NCBI GenBank assembly: GCA_900163555.1
Contig: FUHX01000072.1
Coordinates: 1 to 64,000 of the forward strand
From: Actinomycetales bacterium JB111
GTDB taxonomy: Bacteria > Actinomycetota > Actinomycetes > Actinomycetales > Actinomycetaceae
DNA length: 64,000 bases
Reading direction: 5' to 3'
In this document: positions 53,521-62,352 of the stretch, piece by piece
Layout: each line of letters starts with the position of its first letter
How positions within the stretch are numbered: position 1 is the stretch's first letter
Notes under the pieces: model-generated
Database searches by the model: none
What the model saw: only the letters and a program-made list of their open reading frames with translations
What the model was told of the DNA's origin: nothing
Made by a program: the position numbers and the translations under genes

Positions 53521-53830
53521 GATCCCGGAGCATCGACGGCCTGTTCGACGTGATTCAGAGCCGCGTCCCGCTCCTGGCGATCGCCACGCGGATCCACGGA
53601 ATCGAGGTCGGCGTCCCCAACCTCGCGGCGTCGGCTGAGCAGATCGGCATCGCGGCTGCCCCGTGGAGCGGCCCGACGTCGTCGAGGAGTCGATCGGGGA
53701 GGCGTTCTCCGACGAGCGTCCCGCCCTGGCCGACGTCGACCCCGCACGACAGGAGAAGGGGAACGCGGCTCCCGAGCTCCTCGCCGTCGAACTCTCCGAT
53801 GGGCTCCCTGACGGGCTCACGACAACGAAC
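53521..53830. other. Gene-free stretch, possible gene remnant
   Basis: No frame carries a convincing start, Shine-Dalgarno and family motif. One plus-strand frame gives protein-like sequence (DVIQSRVPLLAIATRIHGIE) up to about 53670, and another continues it with an acidic helical text (ERPDVVEESIGEAFSDERPA). That could be an eroded gene with a frameshift, but I cannot name it. Confidence 0.35.
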
Positions 53831-53856
53831 AAGGGCCCGCCTTCCGGCGGGCCCTT
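53831..53856 (-). terminator. Rho-independent terminator downstream of tRNA-Ala
   Basis: Perfect 11-bp stem (aagggcccgcc with ggcgggccctt) and a 4-nt loop. On the minus strand it is followed by the T-rich TTGTTCGTTGT, and it lies 34 bp after the tRNA 3' end. Confidence 0.85.
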
Positions 53857-53889
53857 CTTCACGAGTCACGGTCTCACGAGACTCTCGGG

Positions 53890-53962
53890 TGGAGCTAGGG
53901 GGATTCGAACCCCCGACCTTCTCATTGCGAACGAGACGCGCTACCAACTGCGCCATAGCCCC
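53890..53962 (-). tRNA. tRNA-Ala (anticodon CGC)
   Basis: A 73-nt cloverleaf on the minus strand. Acceptor GGGGCTA/TAGCTCC contains the G3-U70 pair that identifies alanine tRNA. The D arm is GCGC..GCGC, the anticodon loop TTCGCAA reads CGC for the codon GCG, the T arm is GGGGG-TTCGAAT-CCCCC, and the discriminator is A. CCA is not encoded. Confidence 0.97.
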
Positions 53963-54081
53963 ATGCCGCCGGTCTCCCGGCGAGCGGACACAACTTTAGC
54001 ACCGGGATCCGGGCCGTTCACACCCTCGTCGGGTGTCCTGCGTCATGCTCGCAGGCCCGGACCGGGCGCCCGGAACCGCGC

Positions 54082-55167
54082 TCAGGCGCCGCGCGCCCGG
54101 CGACGCTCGAGCGCCGCGTCCAGGTCCAGCAGCGGCGCGCTCGGGGCACCGATCGGCGGGGCGTCCGCGCCGGAACCGGCCACGACCGCACCCGAGTAGC
54201 TCGGCCTCGACGGCCGCAGCGGCACACGCGCGCTCGGCGCCTCGGGCGCCTCGTAGGCGGGCGTTGTCACGCGCGGGGTCGTGCCGCGCGGGGCGTTCCG
54301 CTCGGCCTCGGCCCACCGCGAGGAGGGCACGGGCACCGGCGTCCACGCGTCCGGCACGTCGTTGCGGACGATCTCGCGCGCGGGCGGCTCCTCGACCGGT
54401 GCCGTGATCCGCTCGCCCGCCACGGTCGCCCACGTCCGCGACCCGGCGTCCGCCGGCCGCGAGGACCGCCCGACGACGTCGTCGGCCGTCCGCGTCTCGC
54501 CCACCCCGGCAGGGGCGGCCTCGTCCGCACCCTGGTGGGCGTCGTCGGCGGCGGCACGGTCCTTCGGGCGACGGGAGAGCTGCCGGAGCTCGCCCTCGAT
54601 CCGACGGATCTCGGCCACGTCGATGCGGTTGAGCGTGCGTGCCTCGATCGAGGCGCGCACGGACAGGGCGATGACGCCGGCGAGCAGCACGGTCGGCACG
54701 ATCCCGGCCGCGACGTTCCAGCCGAGCGAGCCCACGGCGACCCATCCGCCGATCGTGAGGAGACCGAGCGCCACCTGGTACATGAGGCGACGGCGGCGGG
54801 CGGAGTTGCGCCGCGACATGCGCGCCGCGCGCTGGGACCGCGAGTGCGCGAGGTCGCGCGCACGGCGAGCCGGCTCGGAGAGGCGGGGAGAGATCGTGCT
54901 CATGGCTCGTTGCTCCGGTCCGATGGGCAGAAGGGCGGGTGCGGTGGGACGACCGGCGACCGTGTCGGCGTCCCTGTCGAGATGGCCGGGCAGGTCCCGG
55001 CCGCGGCGGCCGCCGTCCCCGACGGTCGCCAGAACCCTCAGGCGGTCCGAGTGCCGGTCCTCGAGCCGGGAAGCGGCCATGAGCCTGCGCCGGTCCGCCA
55101 GGGCAGGCAGTGCGTACACCAGGAGCATGACCACCGCTGCCGCGAGGACATATCCCTGAAGATTCAC
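54082..55167 (-). CDS. Membrane protein of unknown function with disordered C-terminus
   Basis: The 361-residue product starts with a helix (GYVLAAAVVMLLVYALPALA) followed by RRRLMAASRLEDRHSDRLRVLA, a start I know from actinobacterial proteins of unknown role. After about 80 polar residues comes a basic stretch, two further helices (MYQVALGLLTIGGWVAVGSL and the following VAAGIVPTVLLAGVIAL) and a long Pro/Ala/Arg-rich tail. The start MNLQGY (GTG) is chosen as it agrees with that family. A GTG three codons upstream is also in frame. Neither has a clear Shine-Dalgarno. It may be part of the cell envelope or division machinery; that is not shown. Confidence 0.65.
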   Translation of the reverse strand: MNLQGYVLAAAVVMLLVYALPALADRRRLMAASRLEDRHSDRLRVLATVGDGGRRGRDLPGHLDRDADTVAGRPTAPALLPIGPEQRAMSTISPRLSEPARRARDLAHSRSQRAARMSRRNSARRRRLMYQVALGLLTIGGWVAVGSLGWNVAAGIVPTVLLAGVIALSVRASIEARTLNRIDVAEIRRIEGELRQLSRRPKDRAAADDAHQGADEAAPAGVGETRTADDVVGRSSRPADAGSRTWATVAGERITAPVEEPPAREIVRNDVPDAWTPVPVPSSRWAEAERNAPRGTTPRVTTPAYEAPEAPSARVPLRPSRPSYSGAVVAGSGADAPPIGAPSAPLLDLDAALERRRARGA

Positions 55168-55398
55168 GAATCCCACGCTAAATGCGGACGATCGTCGAAT
55201 CGGGGAGGCGCGCGCACATGTCGGCCATCTTTGACCGAATCGTGGCGAGAACTACCCATATACCCCACCCGGGTCACCCCGGAATCACCATAGGCTGTGT
55301 CCGACCGATCCCAGGAACCGCTCCGATTCGCACGCGCGGTGTCCATGACTGCCCCAGGGCCGTCACCGGGGGGCCACACATATCTAGGAGATCCATCC

Positions 55399-56202
55399 AT
55401 GCGCCTGACCACCCGTAGGGCCGCCGCGCCCGTCGCCATCGCCGTCGCCTCGATCCTCACCCTCGCCGCCTGCGGTGGCGAGGAGGACCCGGCAACCCCC
55501 GAGGGCGGCGACACCCAGACCGAGCCTGCCCCGGAGCCGGAGGAGACCGAGTCGGAGGAGGCTCCCGAGGAGACCACCTCGGACGACGCCGACGAGACCG
55601 ATTCGGACGACGCGGAGACGGAGTCCGACGACGCCGGTGCGGACGACGCAGGCTCGGACGACGCGGGTGCGAGCGCCGACGGCGCCGCCCCGTGGGCGAA
55701 CCCGATCACGACCGACGGCGAGTCCCTCGGCACGATCGAGCTCGGCGACGTCACGGTCGAGGCCTTCGAGGTCACCACCGACGTCGCGACCCGCAGCTCG
55801 ATCTGGGCCGACCCGGACACCGACGAGCCGATCGTCTCCGAGGGCGACCCGGTCGTCGTCATCAACTACGTCGTCACCAACAACGGCGAGCCCGTCAACC
55901 TGAGCTACGGCCTGGTCGAGGTCGGCCTCAACTACGACTCCTGGCCCTTCATGCAGCAGCCGTCGGTCGCCGACTCCACGCTCATGGAGTCCGTCGGCGT
56001 CAACGACAACGGCGTGAACAGCGACTCGCTCGGCGAGGACGTCTACACCCTCGGCACCGGCGAGTCCTACTCGGTCGCCGAGGTCATGCTCCACCAGCCG
56101 GGCGAGGCCTACACGATCGAGGCCGACTTCGAGGCGCGCGACGACGCCGGCGAGCGCAACGGCAACGAGTTCGAGGGTGAGATCACGGGCACGATGAACT
56201 GA
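55399..56202 (+). CDS. Acidic secreted lipoprotein with DUF4352-like domain
   Basis: The 267-residue product has a lipoprotein signal (IAVASILTLAACGG; lipobox LAAC, Cys about residue 25). It then has a very acidic linker of about 70 residues (Asp/Glu/Ser/Thr, with SDDAGADDAGSDDAG repeats) and a C-terminal beta-sandwich-like domain (GDPVVVINYVVTNNGEPVNL, typical of DUF4352-type extracellular domains). ATG follows TAGGAG. It stands alone and ends before a strong hairpin. Function unknown; a surface-binding role is likely. Confidence 0.78.
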   Translation: MRLTTRRAAAPVAIAVASILTLAACGGEEDPATPEGGDTQTEPAPEPEETESEEAPEETTSDDADETDSDDAETESDDAGADDAGSDDAGASADGAAPWANPITTDGESLGTIELGDVTVEAFEVTTDVATRSSIWADPDTDEPIVSEGDPVVVINYVVTNNGEPVNLSYGLVEVGLNYDSWPFMQQPSVADSTLMESVGVNDNGVNSDSLGEDVYTLGTGESYSVAEVMLHQPGEAYTIEADFEARDDAGERNGNEFEGEITGTMN

Positions 56203-56253
56203 CCCCACCCGGGCGCCCCGACGCCCGACGGCCCCCTGGCCGACCGCCTCACC

Positions 56254-56296
56254 CGCGAGCGGTGACCCTGCCTTCCCGGCCTGGTCACCGCTCGCG
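56254..56296. terminator. Terminator hairpin between convergent lipoprotein and GNAT genes
   Basis: Perfect 14-bp stem (cgcgagcggtgacc with ggtcaccgctcgcg) and a 15-nt loop, 51 bases after the lipoprotein stop and 45 before the GNAT stop. It probably serves both genes. Confidence 0.65.
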
Positions 56297-56341
56297 GTCG
56301 TTCCGGCGGACGGGAGTCTCGCGTCCCGGAGCGGCCCTCGT

Positions 56342-56938
56342 TCAGCGCCCGGTGACGTGGCGCAGGACCGCGCCCGGCCCCCGCCCCAGGTCCCCGAGGA
56401 CGTGCGCGAACGAGCGGTGGTCGCGCCACATCCCGTCCACGTACATCAGGCCCCGGCGCCGGCCCTCCTCGACGAGACCGAGCTTCTCGGCCACCCGGAT
56501 GCTGCGTTCGTTCTCGGGCCGGATCTCGACCTCGATCCGGTGGATCCCGACGTCGTCGAGCAGGTGGTCCATGAGCATGGCGACGGCCGTCGGGGCGATA
56601 CCGCGGCCGGCCGACCCCTCCGCCACCCAGTACCCGAGCGACGCCGTCCACAACGGCCCGTAGGCGAGGCTGTGGGCGGCGACGGACCCGACGAGCCGCC
56701 CCTCGTTCTCGACGACAAGAGTCAGGCCGGCGCCGTCCCTCGCGGCGCGACGCACGGACGCCAGCTGCTCGCGGAAGGACAGCGGACGGCCAGGCTCCGG
56801 AGAGGTCGCCAACCACGGCCGCAGCCAGGCGTCGTTGTCCACCTGGAGGGCGCCCCACGCCTCCCGGTCCCCCCGCCGGAGCGGGCGGACCTCGAGATCG
56901 CCGTAGGCGAGGTGAGGAAGGTCGAGTCGCACCACCAT
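56342..56938 (-). CDS. GNAT-family N-acetyltransferase (RimJ/RimL type)
   Basis: The 198-residue product resembles ribosomal-protein N-acetyltransferases: LEVRPLRRGDREAW at the start, SLGYWVAEGSAGRGIAPTAV (acetyl-CoA loop, GRGIA), IHRIEVEIRPENERSIRVAEKLGL and DHRSFAHVL near the end. RimJ-type enzymes acetylate ribosomal or other N-termini or antibiotics; the target is unknown here. ATG of MVVRLDL is chosen; the frame upstream runs antisense to the cyclo-ligase gene. It converges on the lipoprotein. Confidence 0.87.
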   Translation of the reverse strand: MVVRLDLPHLAYGDLEVRPLRRGDREAWGALQVDNDAWLRPWLATSPEPGRPLSFREQLASVRRAARDGAGLTLVVENEGRLVGSVAAHSLAYGPLWTASLGYWVAEGSAGRGIAPTAVAMLMDHLLDDVGIHRIEVEIRPENERSIRVAEKLGLVEEGRRRGLMYVDGMWRDHRSFAHVLGDLGRGPGAVLRHVTGR

Positions 56939-57019
56939 GGCGCGAGGGTACGCGCCGGGGGGCGAACGACCGGCAGAACGCTGTGGACCGCCACCCGCCC
57001 TAGTCGAAGATTTGGCACA

Positions 57020-57664
57020 ATGGTGACCATGCACCGACGCATTCTCGACCTTCCCAGTGTCGACCACCTCGAGGTGGACGATGCCAAGCAGGTTCTCCGC
57101 GTCGCAGTCCGCGAGCGGCGGGCGCGTCGGCAGCCGGCCGAGCTGGCCTCGGTCGCCGAGCAGATCGCCCGGCAGGTCATCCCGCTCATCGACGACGCCC
57201 GGACCGTGGCCATCTACGTCTCCCGGCCCACGGAACCCGGCTCTCTGCCGACGATCGAGCGCCTGAGCGAGTCCGGCATCCGCGTCCTCCTCCCTGTGCT
57301 CGGTCCGGGCCTGGCCCGCGACTGGGGCGAGTACAAGGGCACCGACGACCTCGCGGAGCGGGCGCCCGGCCGCCCGGCGGAGCCCTCCGGCGAGATCCTG
57401 CCCTCCGAGGAGATCGCGAAGGCCGACGTCGTCATCGCGCCCGCACTCCTGGTCGACCATCTCGGCAACCGCCTCGGCCAGGGCGGCGGCTGGTACGACC
57501 GCATGCTCAAGCTCCTGCCGCCGGGGGTCCCGGTGTGGTCCGTCGTGTTCGACGACGAGTTCCTCGAGGAGACAGCCCTCCCCCACGGCGACCAGGACGT
57601 CGCCGTCACCGGGGTCGTCCGGCCGAGCGGCGTCCTCCGCCTCGACCCGGTGCCCACGGACTGA
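57020..57664 (+). CDS. 5-formyltetrahydrofolate cyclo-ligase family protein
   Basis: Recycles 5-formyl-THF to 5,10-methenyl-THF with ATP. The 214-residue product has the family features: KQVLRVAVRERRARR, YVSRPTEPG, VLLPVLG, the DVVIAPALLVDHLGNRLGQGGGWYDR nucleotide/substrate segment (read in parts) and a C-terminal VAVTGVVRPSGV. ATG lies about 7 nt after AAGATT, so translation may be leaderless. In-frame ATG 57029 is an alternative. It diverges from the GNAT gene. Confidence 0.88.
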   Translation: MVTMHRRILDLPSVDHLEVDDAKQVLRVAVRERRARRQPAELASVAEQIARQVIPLIDDARTVAIYVSRPTEPGSLPTIERLSESGIRVLLPVLGPGLARDWGEYKGTDDLAERAPGRPAEPSGEILPSEEIAKADVVIAPALLVDHLGNRLGQGGGWYDRMLKLLPPGVPVWSVVFDDEFLEETALPHGDQDVAVTGVVRPSGVLRLDPVPTD

Positions 57665-57742
57665 CCGCCGCGGGACGGACGCCTCGGGCCGCCCCGTGGG
57701 CCGGTGTCGTCCGCACCCCGCGCGCGGGTCCGCTCGGCGCCC

Positions 57743-60574
57743 TCAGTCGCGCCTGGCGGTGAGGGTCATCGTGTCCTCGCCGGCGGCCTCGACGGCCGCG
57801 CGGCTGAACGCCCAGGGGAAGGAGTCGCCCGCCAGCCACGCCTCCTGCTGGTCGGTGTAGTGCCCCGAGGCCGGGTGCCCGCTCGTTCCCGACGACGTCA
57901 CCCAGGTCGAGCGGTCGAAGTCCGACAGATCGACGACCATCCGCATCGACGGCCCCGTCGTCACCTCGTAGTTCGGCCGGCCGTACTCGTCCCGGGCCGA
58001 GGTGTCGAAGCCGAGGGCGTTGACGAGCGAGGTACCGCCGCCGGCGGGCTGCGGGTCCGGGTTCACGTAGTTCCGCACAAGCGACGGGATGCCGTCCCCG
58101 CCGAGCACGGGGTGCTGCGGCGCGAAGGTGTGCAGGTCGCCCCAGCGCCAGTCGGCCGGGTTCTTCCCGAGTCGGGCCGTCAGCTGGTACCGCCCGACGG
58201 TGAGGGCCTGGCGCAGGATCTCGTCCCGGGACTCGACCACGTTGACGGTGGTCCGGTCGTCCCACCGGGGGTTGTCCGGGTCCTCGAGCAGGGCGGTGAC
58301 CACCTGCAACCAACGGGCCCCGCCGTCGAGGGACTGCCCCTCGGGGATCTCGTCCCCGAACGTCATGTCGAGGAGGTCGCCCCACACGGCGTAGAAGTAC
58401 GCCGCCCCGGCGGAGTCGGCGCCCGCGTCGAAGCCGTCCTCCGCCCACTGCTCGAGCAGGTCGACCGCCTCCGCGATGAACGGGTCGTCGATGTCGACGT
58501 CCAGCAGGTACGGGACGACCGTCTCGCCGAAGGCGCTGGCGTCGTCCATCATGATCTCGCCCGCCGAGGCGACCGTGACCGGCTCGCCCGAGGCGATGCG
58601 CTCCTCGACGAGGCCCCGGATCCGCTCGGCGCGGTAGCCGGGGTCGAAGTCGGCGGTGAGGAACGGCTCCGCCCCGTTCGGCAGCACCGACTGGTTCGCG
58701 GCAACGATGAATCCCTCGTCGGGGTTAAGCGCCGCCGGCATGTCCGCCGGGTCCACGTAGCCCTGCCACGCGTACCGCTCGTCCCAGCCCGGACGGGGCC
58801 ACGACCCGTCGGACGGCAGGGGGCCGTCCTCCACGTCGGCGCGGATCGGGATGCGCCCGGGCGCCTGGTAGCCGATGTCGCCGTCCGTCGTCGCAAAGAC
58901 GATGTTCTGGCTCGGGACCTCGAAGATCGCCGCGGCGTCCGCGACGTCGTCGGCGGTGCGCGCCCTGTTGAGCGCAAAGATCGCCTCGCCGGTGCGGCCG
59001 GGCGTCAGCGCGGTCCACTGCAGGGCGACCGAGTACCCCTCGAAGCGGGCCTCGGGCGACCCCTCCGGGACCGGCACGGTCGCCGCGGATCGCGTGTCCG
59101 TGAGGACCTCGGACACGATCGGGCCGGCCTCGGTCGAGAGGACCTCGAGGTTGATGGGGTCGGCGCCGTTGACGAGGATCGTCTCCACGCGCCGCTCGAG
59201 CGGCAGCCGCTCCTCACCACGCAGGTAGGTGCCGTCGGAGAACACGCGCTCCAGCGTCAGGTCGGTGACGTCCGCCCCGAGGTTCGTCAGCCCCCACGCG
59301 AGCGCGTCGTTGTGCCCGATGACCACGCCGGGCAGTCCCGCGAACGAGAAACCGGTGACGTCGAAGGTGCAGTCCGCGGTGAGCTCCACGCAGTGCAGTC
59401 CCACCTGGAACCAGATGTTCGGCTGGTCGAGCGCGAGGTGCGGGTCGTTGGCCAAGATCGGCTCGCCGGTGTCCGTGTGCTCGCCCGAGACCACGAACGA
59501 GTTCGACCCGACGCCGTCGCCGCGCCCGAGCAGGACCGGCACCGCGTCGAGGGAGTCGGCCGCCCCGGCGAGCGCGTCCAGGGTCTCGCTCGCGGCGAGC
59601 CCGGTGGCCGCGCCGGAGCCCCCGACGCCGGCGCTCACGTCTCCCTCGGGGGCCTCGCCCGCGGCGCTCACGTCTCCCGCGGGCGCCTCGCCCGCGGCGC
59701 TCGCGTCGCCGCCCGTTCCCACGTCGCTACCTGCGTCCGTCTCGCCGCCGGCCGACCCACCGCCGGTCGCGTCGTCCGTGGCGGACTCCCCGTCCGCGGA
59801 GGCGTCGTCGTCGGGGGCGGGTCCGTCCGAGGCGGCCTCCTGGCCGCCCGGAGCGGCCGGGAGGATCGGGGTGTTGAGGTCCTCGGGGAACGGCGGGAAC
59901 AGGGACTCGACGACCTCGACGTCGCCGAACATGGGCCGCAGGGCCGCCGACCGAGCGACCTCCGCGTCGAAATTGCCGCGCAGGTCCCACGCCATGGCCT
60001 TCAGCCAGGCGAGCGAGTCGACGGGCGTCCACGGCTCGATGTCGCCGACGTCGACCTGGAGCGAGAGCACCGTGTACTCGAGTCCGAGACGGGACGCCTC
60101 GCGGTCGGAGATGTAGGCGTTGACGCCGTCCGCGTAGGCCTCGTAGAGGGACTGCGCCTCCTCGCCGAGGAGGTCCCACTCCTCCTCCGCGACCCGCCGC
60201 CACCCGAGCGTGCGGACCACGGAGTCCGCCTCGACCGCCTCCGGCACGTCCCCGACGAGCTCGGAGAGGCGGCCGGCCGTCACGTGCCTGCGGTAGTCCA
60301 TCTCGAAGAACCGGTCCTGGGCGTGGACGTAGCCGAGCGCGGCCATGAGGTCCGTATCCGAGCTCGCGTAGATGTGGGGCACGCCGAGGTCGTCACGGAT
60401 GACCTCGACGTCGGCGGCGAGGCCCGGCAGGACCTGCTCGCCGCCGTGATCGGGCAGCGGCCGACGCACGAGGAAGGTGATGACGCCGGCGAGCGCCACG
60501 CCGAGGACGAGCAGGACGGCCAGGAGCGAGATGAGGACCTTGCGCCAGGGTGCCTGCGAGGATCGAGCTGCCAC
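57743..60574 (-). CDS. Penicillin acylase family protein (Ntn hydrolase)
   Basis: Self-processing amidase of 943 residues that is exported or membrane anchored (helix LISLLAVLLVLGVALAGVITFLV). The alpha-chain part has VEVIRDDLGVPHIYA and QDRFFEMDYRRH. The catalytic Ser of the beta chain is in GVGSNSFVVSG, followed by PILANDPHL and later GFSFAGLPGVVIGHNDALAWG (in parts). Members cleave N-acyl groups, including acyl-homoserine lactones or beta-lactams; the substrate here is unknown. The spacer before the catalytic Ser is inflated by an acidic Gly/Ala/Asp-rich stretch of about 90 residues with 11-residue repeats. Confidence 0.9.
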   Translation of the reverse strand: MAARSSQAPWRKVLISLLAVLLVLGVALAGVITFLVRRPLPDHGGEQVLPGLAADVEVIRDDLGVPHIYASSDTDLMAALGYVHAQDRFFEMDYRRHVTAGRLSELVGDVPEAVEADSVVRTLGWRRVAEEEWDLLGEEAQSLYEAYADGVNAYISDREASRLGLEYTVLSLQVDVGDIEPWTPVDSLAWLKAMAWDLRGNFDAEVARSAALRPMFGDVEVVESLFPPFPEDLNTPILPAAPGGQEAASDGPAPDDDASADGESATDDATGGGSAGGETDAGSDVGTGGDASAAGEAPAGDVSAAGEAPEGDVSAGVGGSGAATGLAASETLDALAGAADSLDAVPVLLGRGDGVGSNSFVVSGEHTDTGEPILANDPHLALDQPNIWFQVGLHCVELTADCTFDVTGFSFAGLPGVVIGHNDALAWGLTNLGADVTDLTLERVFSDGTYLRGEERLPLERRVETILVNGADPINLEVLSTEAGPIVSEVLTDTRSAATVPVPEGSPEARFEGYSVALQWTALTPGRTGEAIFALNRARTADDVADAAAIFEVPSQNIVFATTDGDIGYQAPGRIPIRADVEDGPLPSDGSWPRPGWDERYAWQGYVDPADMPAALNPDEGFIVAANQSVLPNGAEPFLTADFDPGYRAERIRGLVEERIASGEPVTVASAGEIMMDDASAFGETVVPYLLDVDIDDPFIAEAVDLLEQWAEDGFDAGADSAGAAYFYAVWGDLLDMTFGDEIPEGQSLDGGARWLQVVTALLEDPDNPRWDDRTTVNVVESRDEILRQALTVGRYQLTARLGKNPADWRWGDLHTFAPQHPVLGGDGIPSLVRNYVNPDPQPAGGGTSLVNALGFDTSARDEYGRPNYEVTTGPSMRMVVDLSDFDRSTWVTSSGTSGHPASGHYTDQQEAWLAGDSFPWAFSRAAVEAAGEDTMTLTARRD
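59631..59707 (-). repeat. 33-bp tandem repeat in the penicillin acylase spacer
   Basis: Two full 33-bp units (starting 59631 and 59664) and part of a third. They encode SAAGEAPxGDV, 11 residues each, in the segment removed or exposed during Ntn self-cleavage. The unit is a multiple of three, so the reading frame is kept. Confidence 0.8.
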
Positions 60575-60697
60575 GGGGTGAGCGTATCCGCCGGATCGAC
60601 TCCGCGACGCACGTCACTGCGCGGGTCGGGTCGCAGGGCTACCATTGGCACTCGGAAGGGCCGACTGCTAACGGCCCCACGAGACCGGAGGACCCAG

Positions 60698-61030
60698 GTG
60701 CCGACGTACGCCTACCGCTGCACCGTGTGCAACCACCAGTTCGAGGCGAAGCAGTCGTTCTCGGACGACTCGCTGACGATCTGCCCGGAGTGCGGCGGCG
60801 CGCTGCGCAAGCTGTTCAACTCCGTCGGCGTGGTCTTCAAGGGCTCCGGCTTCTACCGGACCGACTCCCGCTCCGGCTCGAGCGCCTCCACGGCGGCGGC
60901 CTCGACGTCGTCGAGCTCCGACTCGTCGTCCGGCTCCTCGGACTCGTCGAGCACGAGCAGCTCGAGCTCGTCGACCTCCTCCACCTCGTCGAGTTCCTCG
61001 AGCGGTTCCTCCTCGACCTCCGCGGCGTAG
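60698..61030 (+). CDS. FmdB-family zinc ribbon protein with Ser-rich tail
   Basis: The 110-residue product has an N-terminal zinc ribbon (YRCTVCNHQF with CxxC, then ICPECGG with CxxC) and FKGSGFYRTD, the FmdB regulatory-protein family signature. The C-terminal 50 residues are almost only Ser with Thr and Asp, a disordered tail. GTG follows GGAGG. The role of this family in bacteria is unclear; an RNA- or ribosome-linked role has been suggested for similar small zinc ribbons. Confidence 0.85.
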   Translation: MPTYAYRCTVCNHQFEAKQSFSDDSLTICPECGGALRKLFNSVGVVFKGSGFYRTDSRSGSSASTAAASTSSSSDSSSGSSDSSSTSSSSSSTSSTSSSSSSGSSSTSAA

Positions 61031-61169
61031 CCTCACCCGGCCGCCGGCCGGGTCGCGCACGCCTTCCGGGGCGCCCGGCGCGCGTCCACACCCCGCCCGA
61101 CGCCGGACCCTCCACAGCGGTCCGTCCCCGCCCCGGCCCGGCCGGGTCCGCGGCCGTAGCGTCGCGGCC

Positions 61170-61826
61170 ATGACTCGAGCCGCACCCCCTCCCTCGCGGC
61201 GCTGGCCGGTGCGCCTGCGCCGGGGCGCCTGGCGGTGGCGACACGCCATCGCCGCCCTGGCCCTTGCCGTGGCGGCCTCCGTGGCGCTCGGCGAGCTGCG
61301 GCCCCCTCCCCCGGAGACGACGTCCGTCGTCGCCGCGGACTCCGCCCTGCCCGCGGGTCACGTGATCGAGGCGGGCGACCTGCGCGAGCAGCCGCTGCCG
61401 CCCGAGGCAGTTCCCGGCGACGTGGTGACGGACGCGGAGTCGGTGATCGGACGTCGCCTCGCGGTGGGCCTACCCGACGGGGCGGTCCTGATCCCCGGCA
61501 TGCTCGCGGAGACGGCGCTGGCCACGCCCGCGGACGAGGGCGAGGTCGTGGTGACCGCCCGCCTGGCCGACGACGGCAGCGCGGAGCTCGCCCGCGCGGG
61601 TGCCCGGGTCACGCTCGTAGCGCCGGAACCGGACGGCGGAGGCGCCCGGACGGTCGCGGAGGACGTCCTCGTCCTCGGCGTGGTCGAGCCCGAGAGCGGC
61701 GGCCTGATCGGCGGCACCGAGAGAGACTTCACGCAGATCTACCTCTCCTCGCCGCCTGACACCGCTACCGTCATCATTGGCTCCAGCGCCTGGTCACCAC
61801 TGAGTGTGATTCGGGGCCCCGACTGA
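61170..61826 (+). CDS. SAF-domain protein (CpaB/RcpC-like)
   Basis: The 218-residue product has a basic N-terminus, a single helix (HAIAALALAVAASVALGEL) and an extracytoplasmic SAF domain (VVAADSALPAGHVIEAGDLREQPLP) with the GRRLAVGLPDGAVL segment and a C-terminal beta-rich part. SAF domains of this type occur in CpaB/RcpC and pilus-assembly proteins. No pilus genes are next to it. ATG lies directly after GCGGCC without a clear Shine-Dalgarno. It precedes mscL by 61 bp. Confidence 0.8.
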   Translation: MTRAAPPPSRRWPVRLRRGAWRWRHAIAALALAVAASVALGELRPPPPETTSVVAADSALPAGHVIEAGDLREQPLPPEAVPGDVVTDAESVIGRRLAVGLPDGAVLIPGMLAETALATPADEGEVVVTARLADDGSAELARAGARVTLVAPEPDGGGARTVAEDVLVLGVVEPESGGLIGGTERDFTQIYLSSPPDTATVIIGSSAWSPLSVIRGPD

Positions 61827-61887
61827 GGGGTCACTTGGGGGGGCCGTCGACATTCACGCATTCGCATCACAATCAGGAGGCCCGCTC

Positions 61888-62274
61888 GTGCTCAACGGAT
61901 TCAAGGAGTTCATCTCCCGCGGCAACGCGATCGACATGGCTGTCGGCATCATCATCGGCGGCGCGTTCACGCCGATCGTCACCGCCATCACCGAGAACGT
62001 GCTCCTGCCGCTGATCGCCGCGATCTTCGGTCAGCCGAACTTCGACACGATCGCGCAGTTCACCGTCAACGGCTCGACGATCGCCCCGGGAACGATCGTC
62101 ACCGCGCTCGTCAACTTCCTGCTCGTCGCCGCTGCGCTGTACTTCTTCGTCGTCATGCCGATGAACAAGCTCGCCGAGCGTCGGAAGTCCGGCGAGGAGG
62201 AGGAGGCCGAGCTGGCCGACGACGTCAAGGTCCTCACCGAGATCCGCGACCTGCTCCAGACCCGCAACGCCTGA
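61888..62274 (+). CDS. mscL: Large-conductance mechanosensitive channel
   Basis: Opens under membrane tension to release solutes on hypo-osmotic shock. The 128-residue product has the MscL pattern: FKEFISRGNAIDMAVGIIIG leading into the first helix with the GGAFTPIVTAI gate, a periplasmic loop, the second helix ALVNFLLVAAALYFFVVMPMN and a charged cytoplasmic helix (EEEEAELADDVKVLTEIRDLL). GTG follows AGGAGG. A very strong hairpin lies 18 bp after its stop codon. Confidence 0.95.
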   Translation: MLNGFKEFISRGNAIDMAVGIIIGGAFTPIVTAITENVLLPLIAAIFGQPNFDTIAQFTVNGSTIAPGTIVTALVNFLLVAAALYFFVVMPMNKLAERRKSGEEEEAELADDVKVLTEIRDLLQTRNA

Positions 62275-62292
62275 CGCAGCCGCGCCGCACCG

Positions 62293-62327
62293 CGACGGCG
62301 GCGAACCCGATGGGTTCGCCGCCGTCG
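62293..62327. terminator. Terminator hairpin after mscL
   Basis: Perfect 16-bp stem (cgacggcggcgaaccc with its complement) closed by a 3-nt loop, between the convergent mscL and small-protein genes. Confidence 0.82.
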
Positions 62328-62352
62328 TCGCGTCCGGGCACGGGCGCAACTC

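Noticed and set aside
53831-53962. tRNA gene as a possible integration (attachment) site
   Set aside because: No integrase, no second copy of the tRNA 3' end and no change in base composition on either side.
59631-59707. 33-bp direct repeats
   Set aside because: In-frame coding repeats without spacers inside the acylase gene, not a CRISPR or attachment site.
57704-61030. Long plus-strand frame of about 1100 codons
   Set aside because: Antisense shadow of the penicillin acylase gene that happens to run into the real FmdB-like gene; only the last 333 bases are coding.
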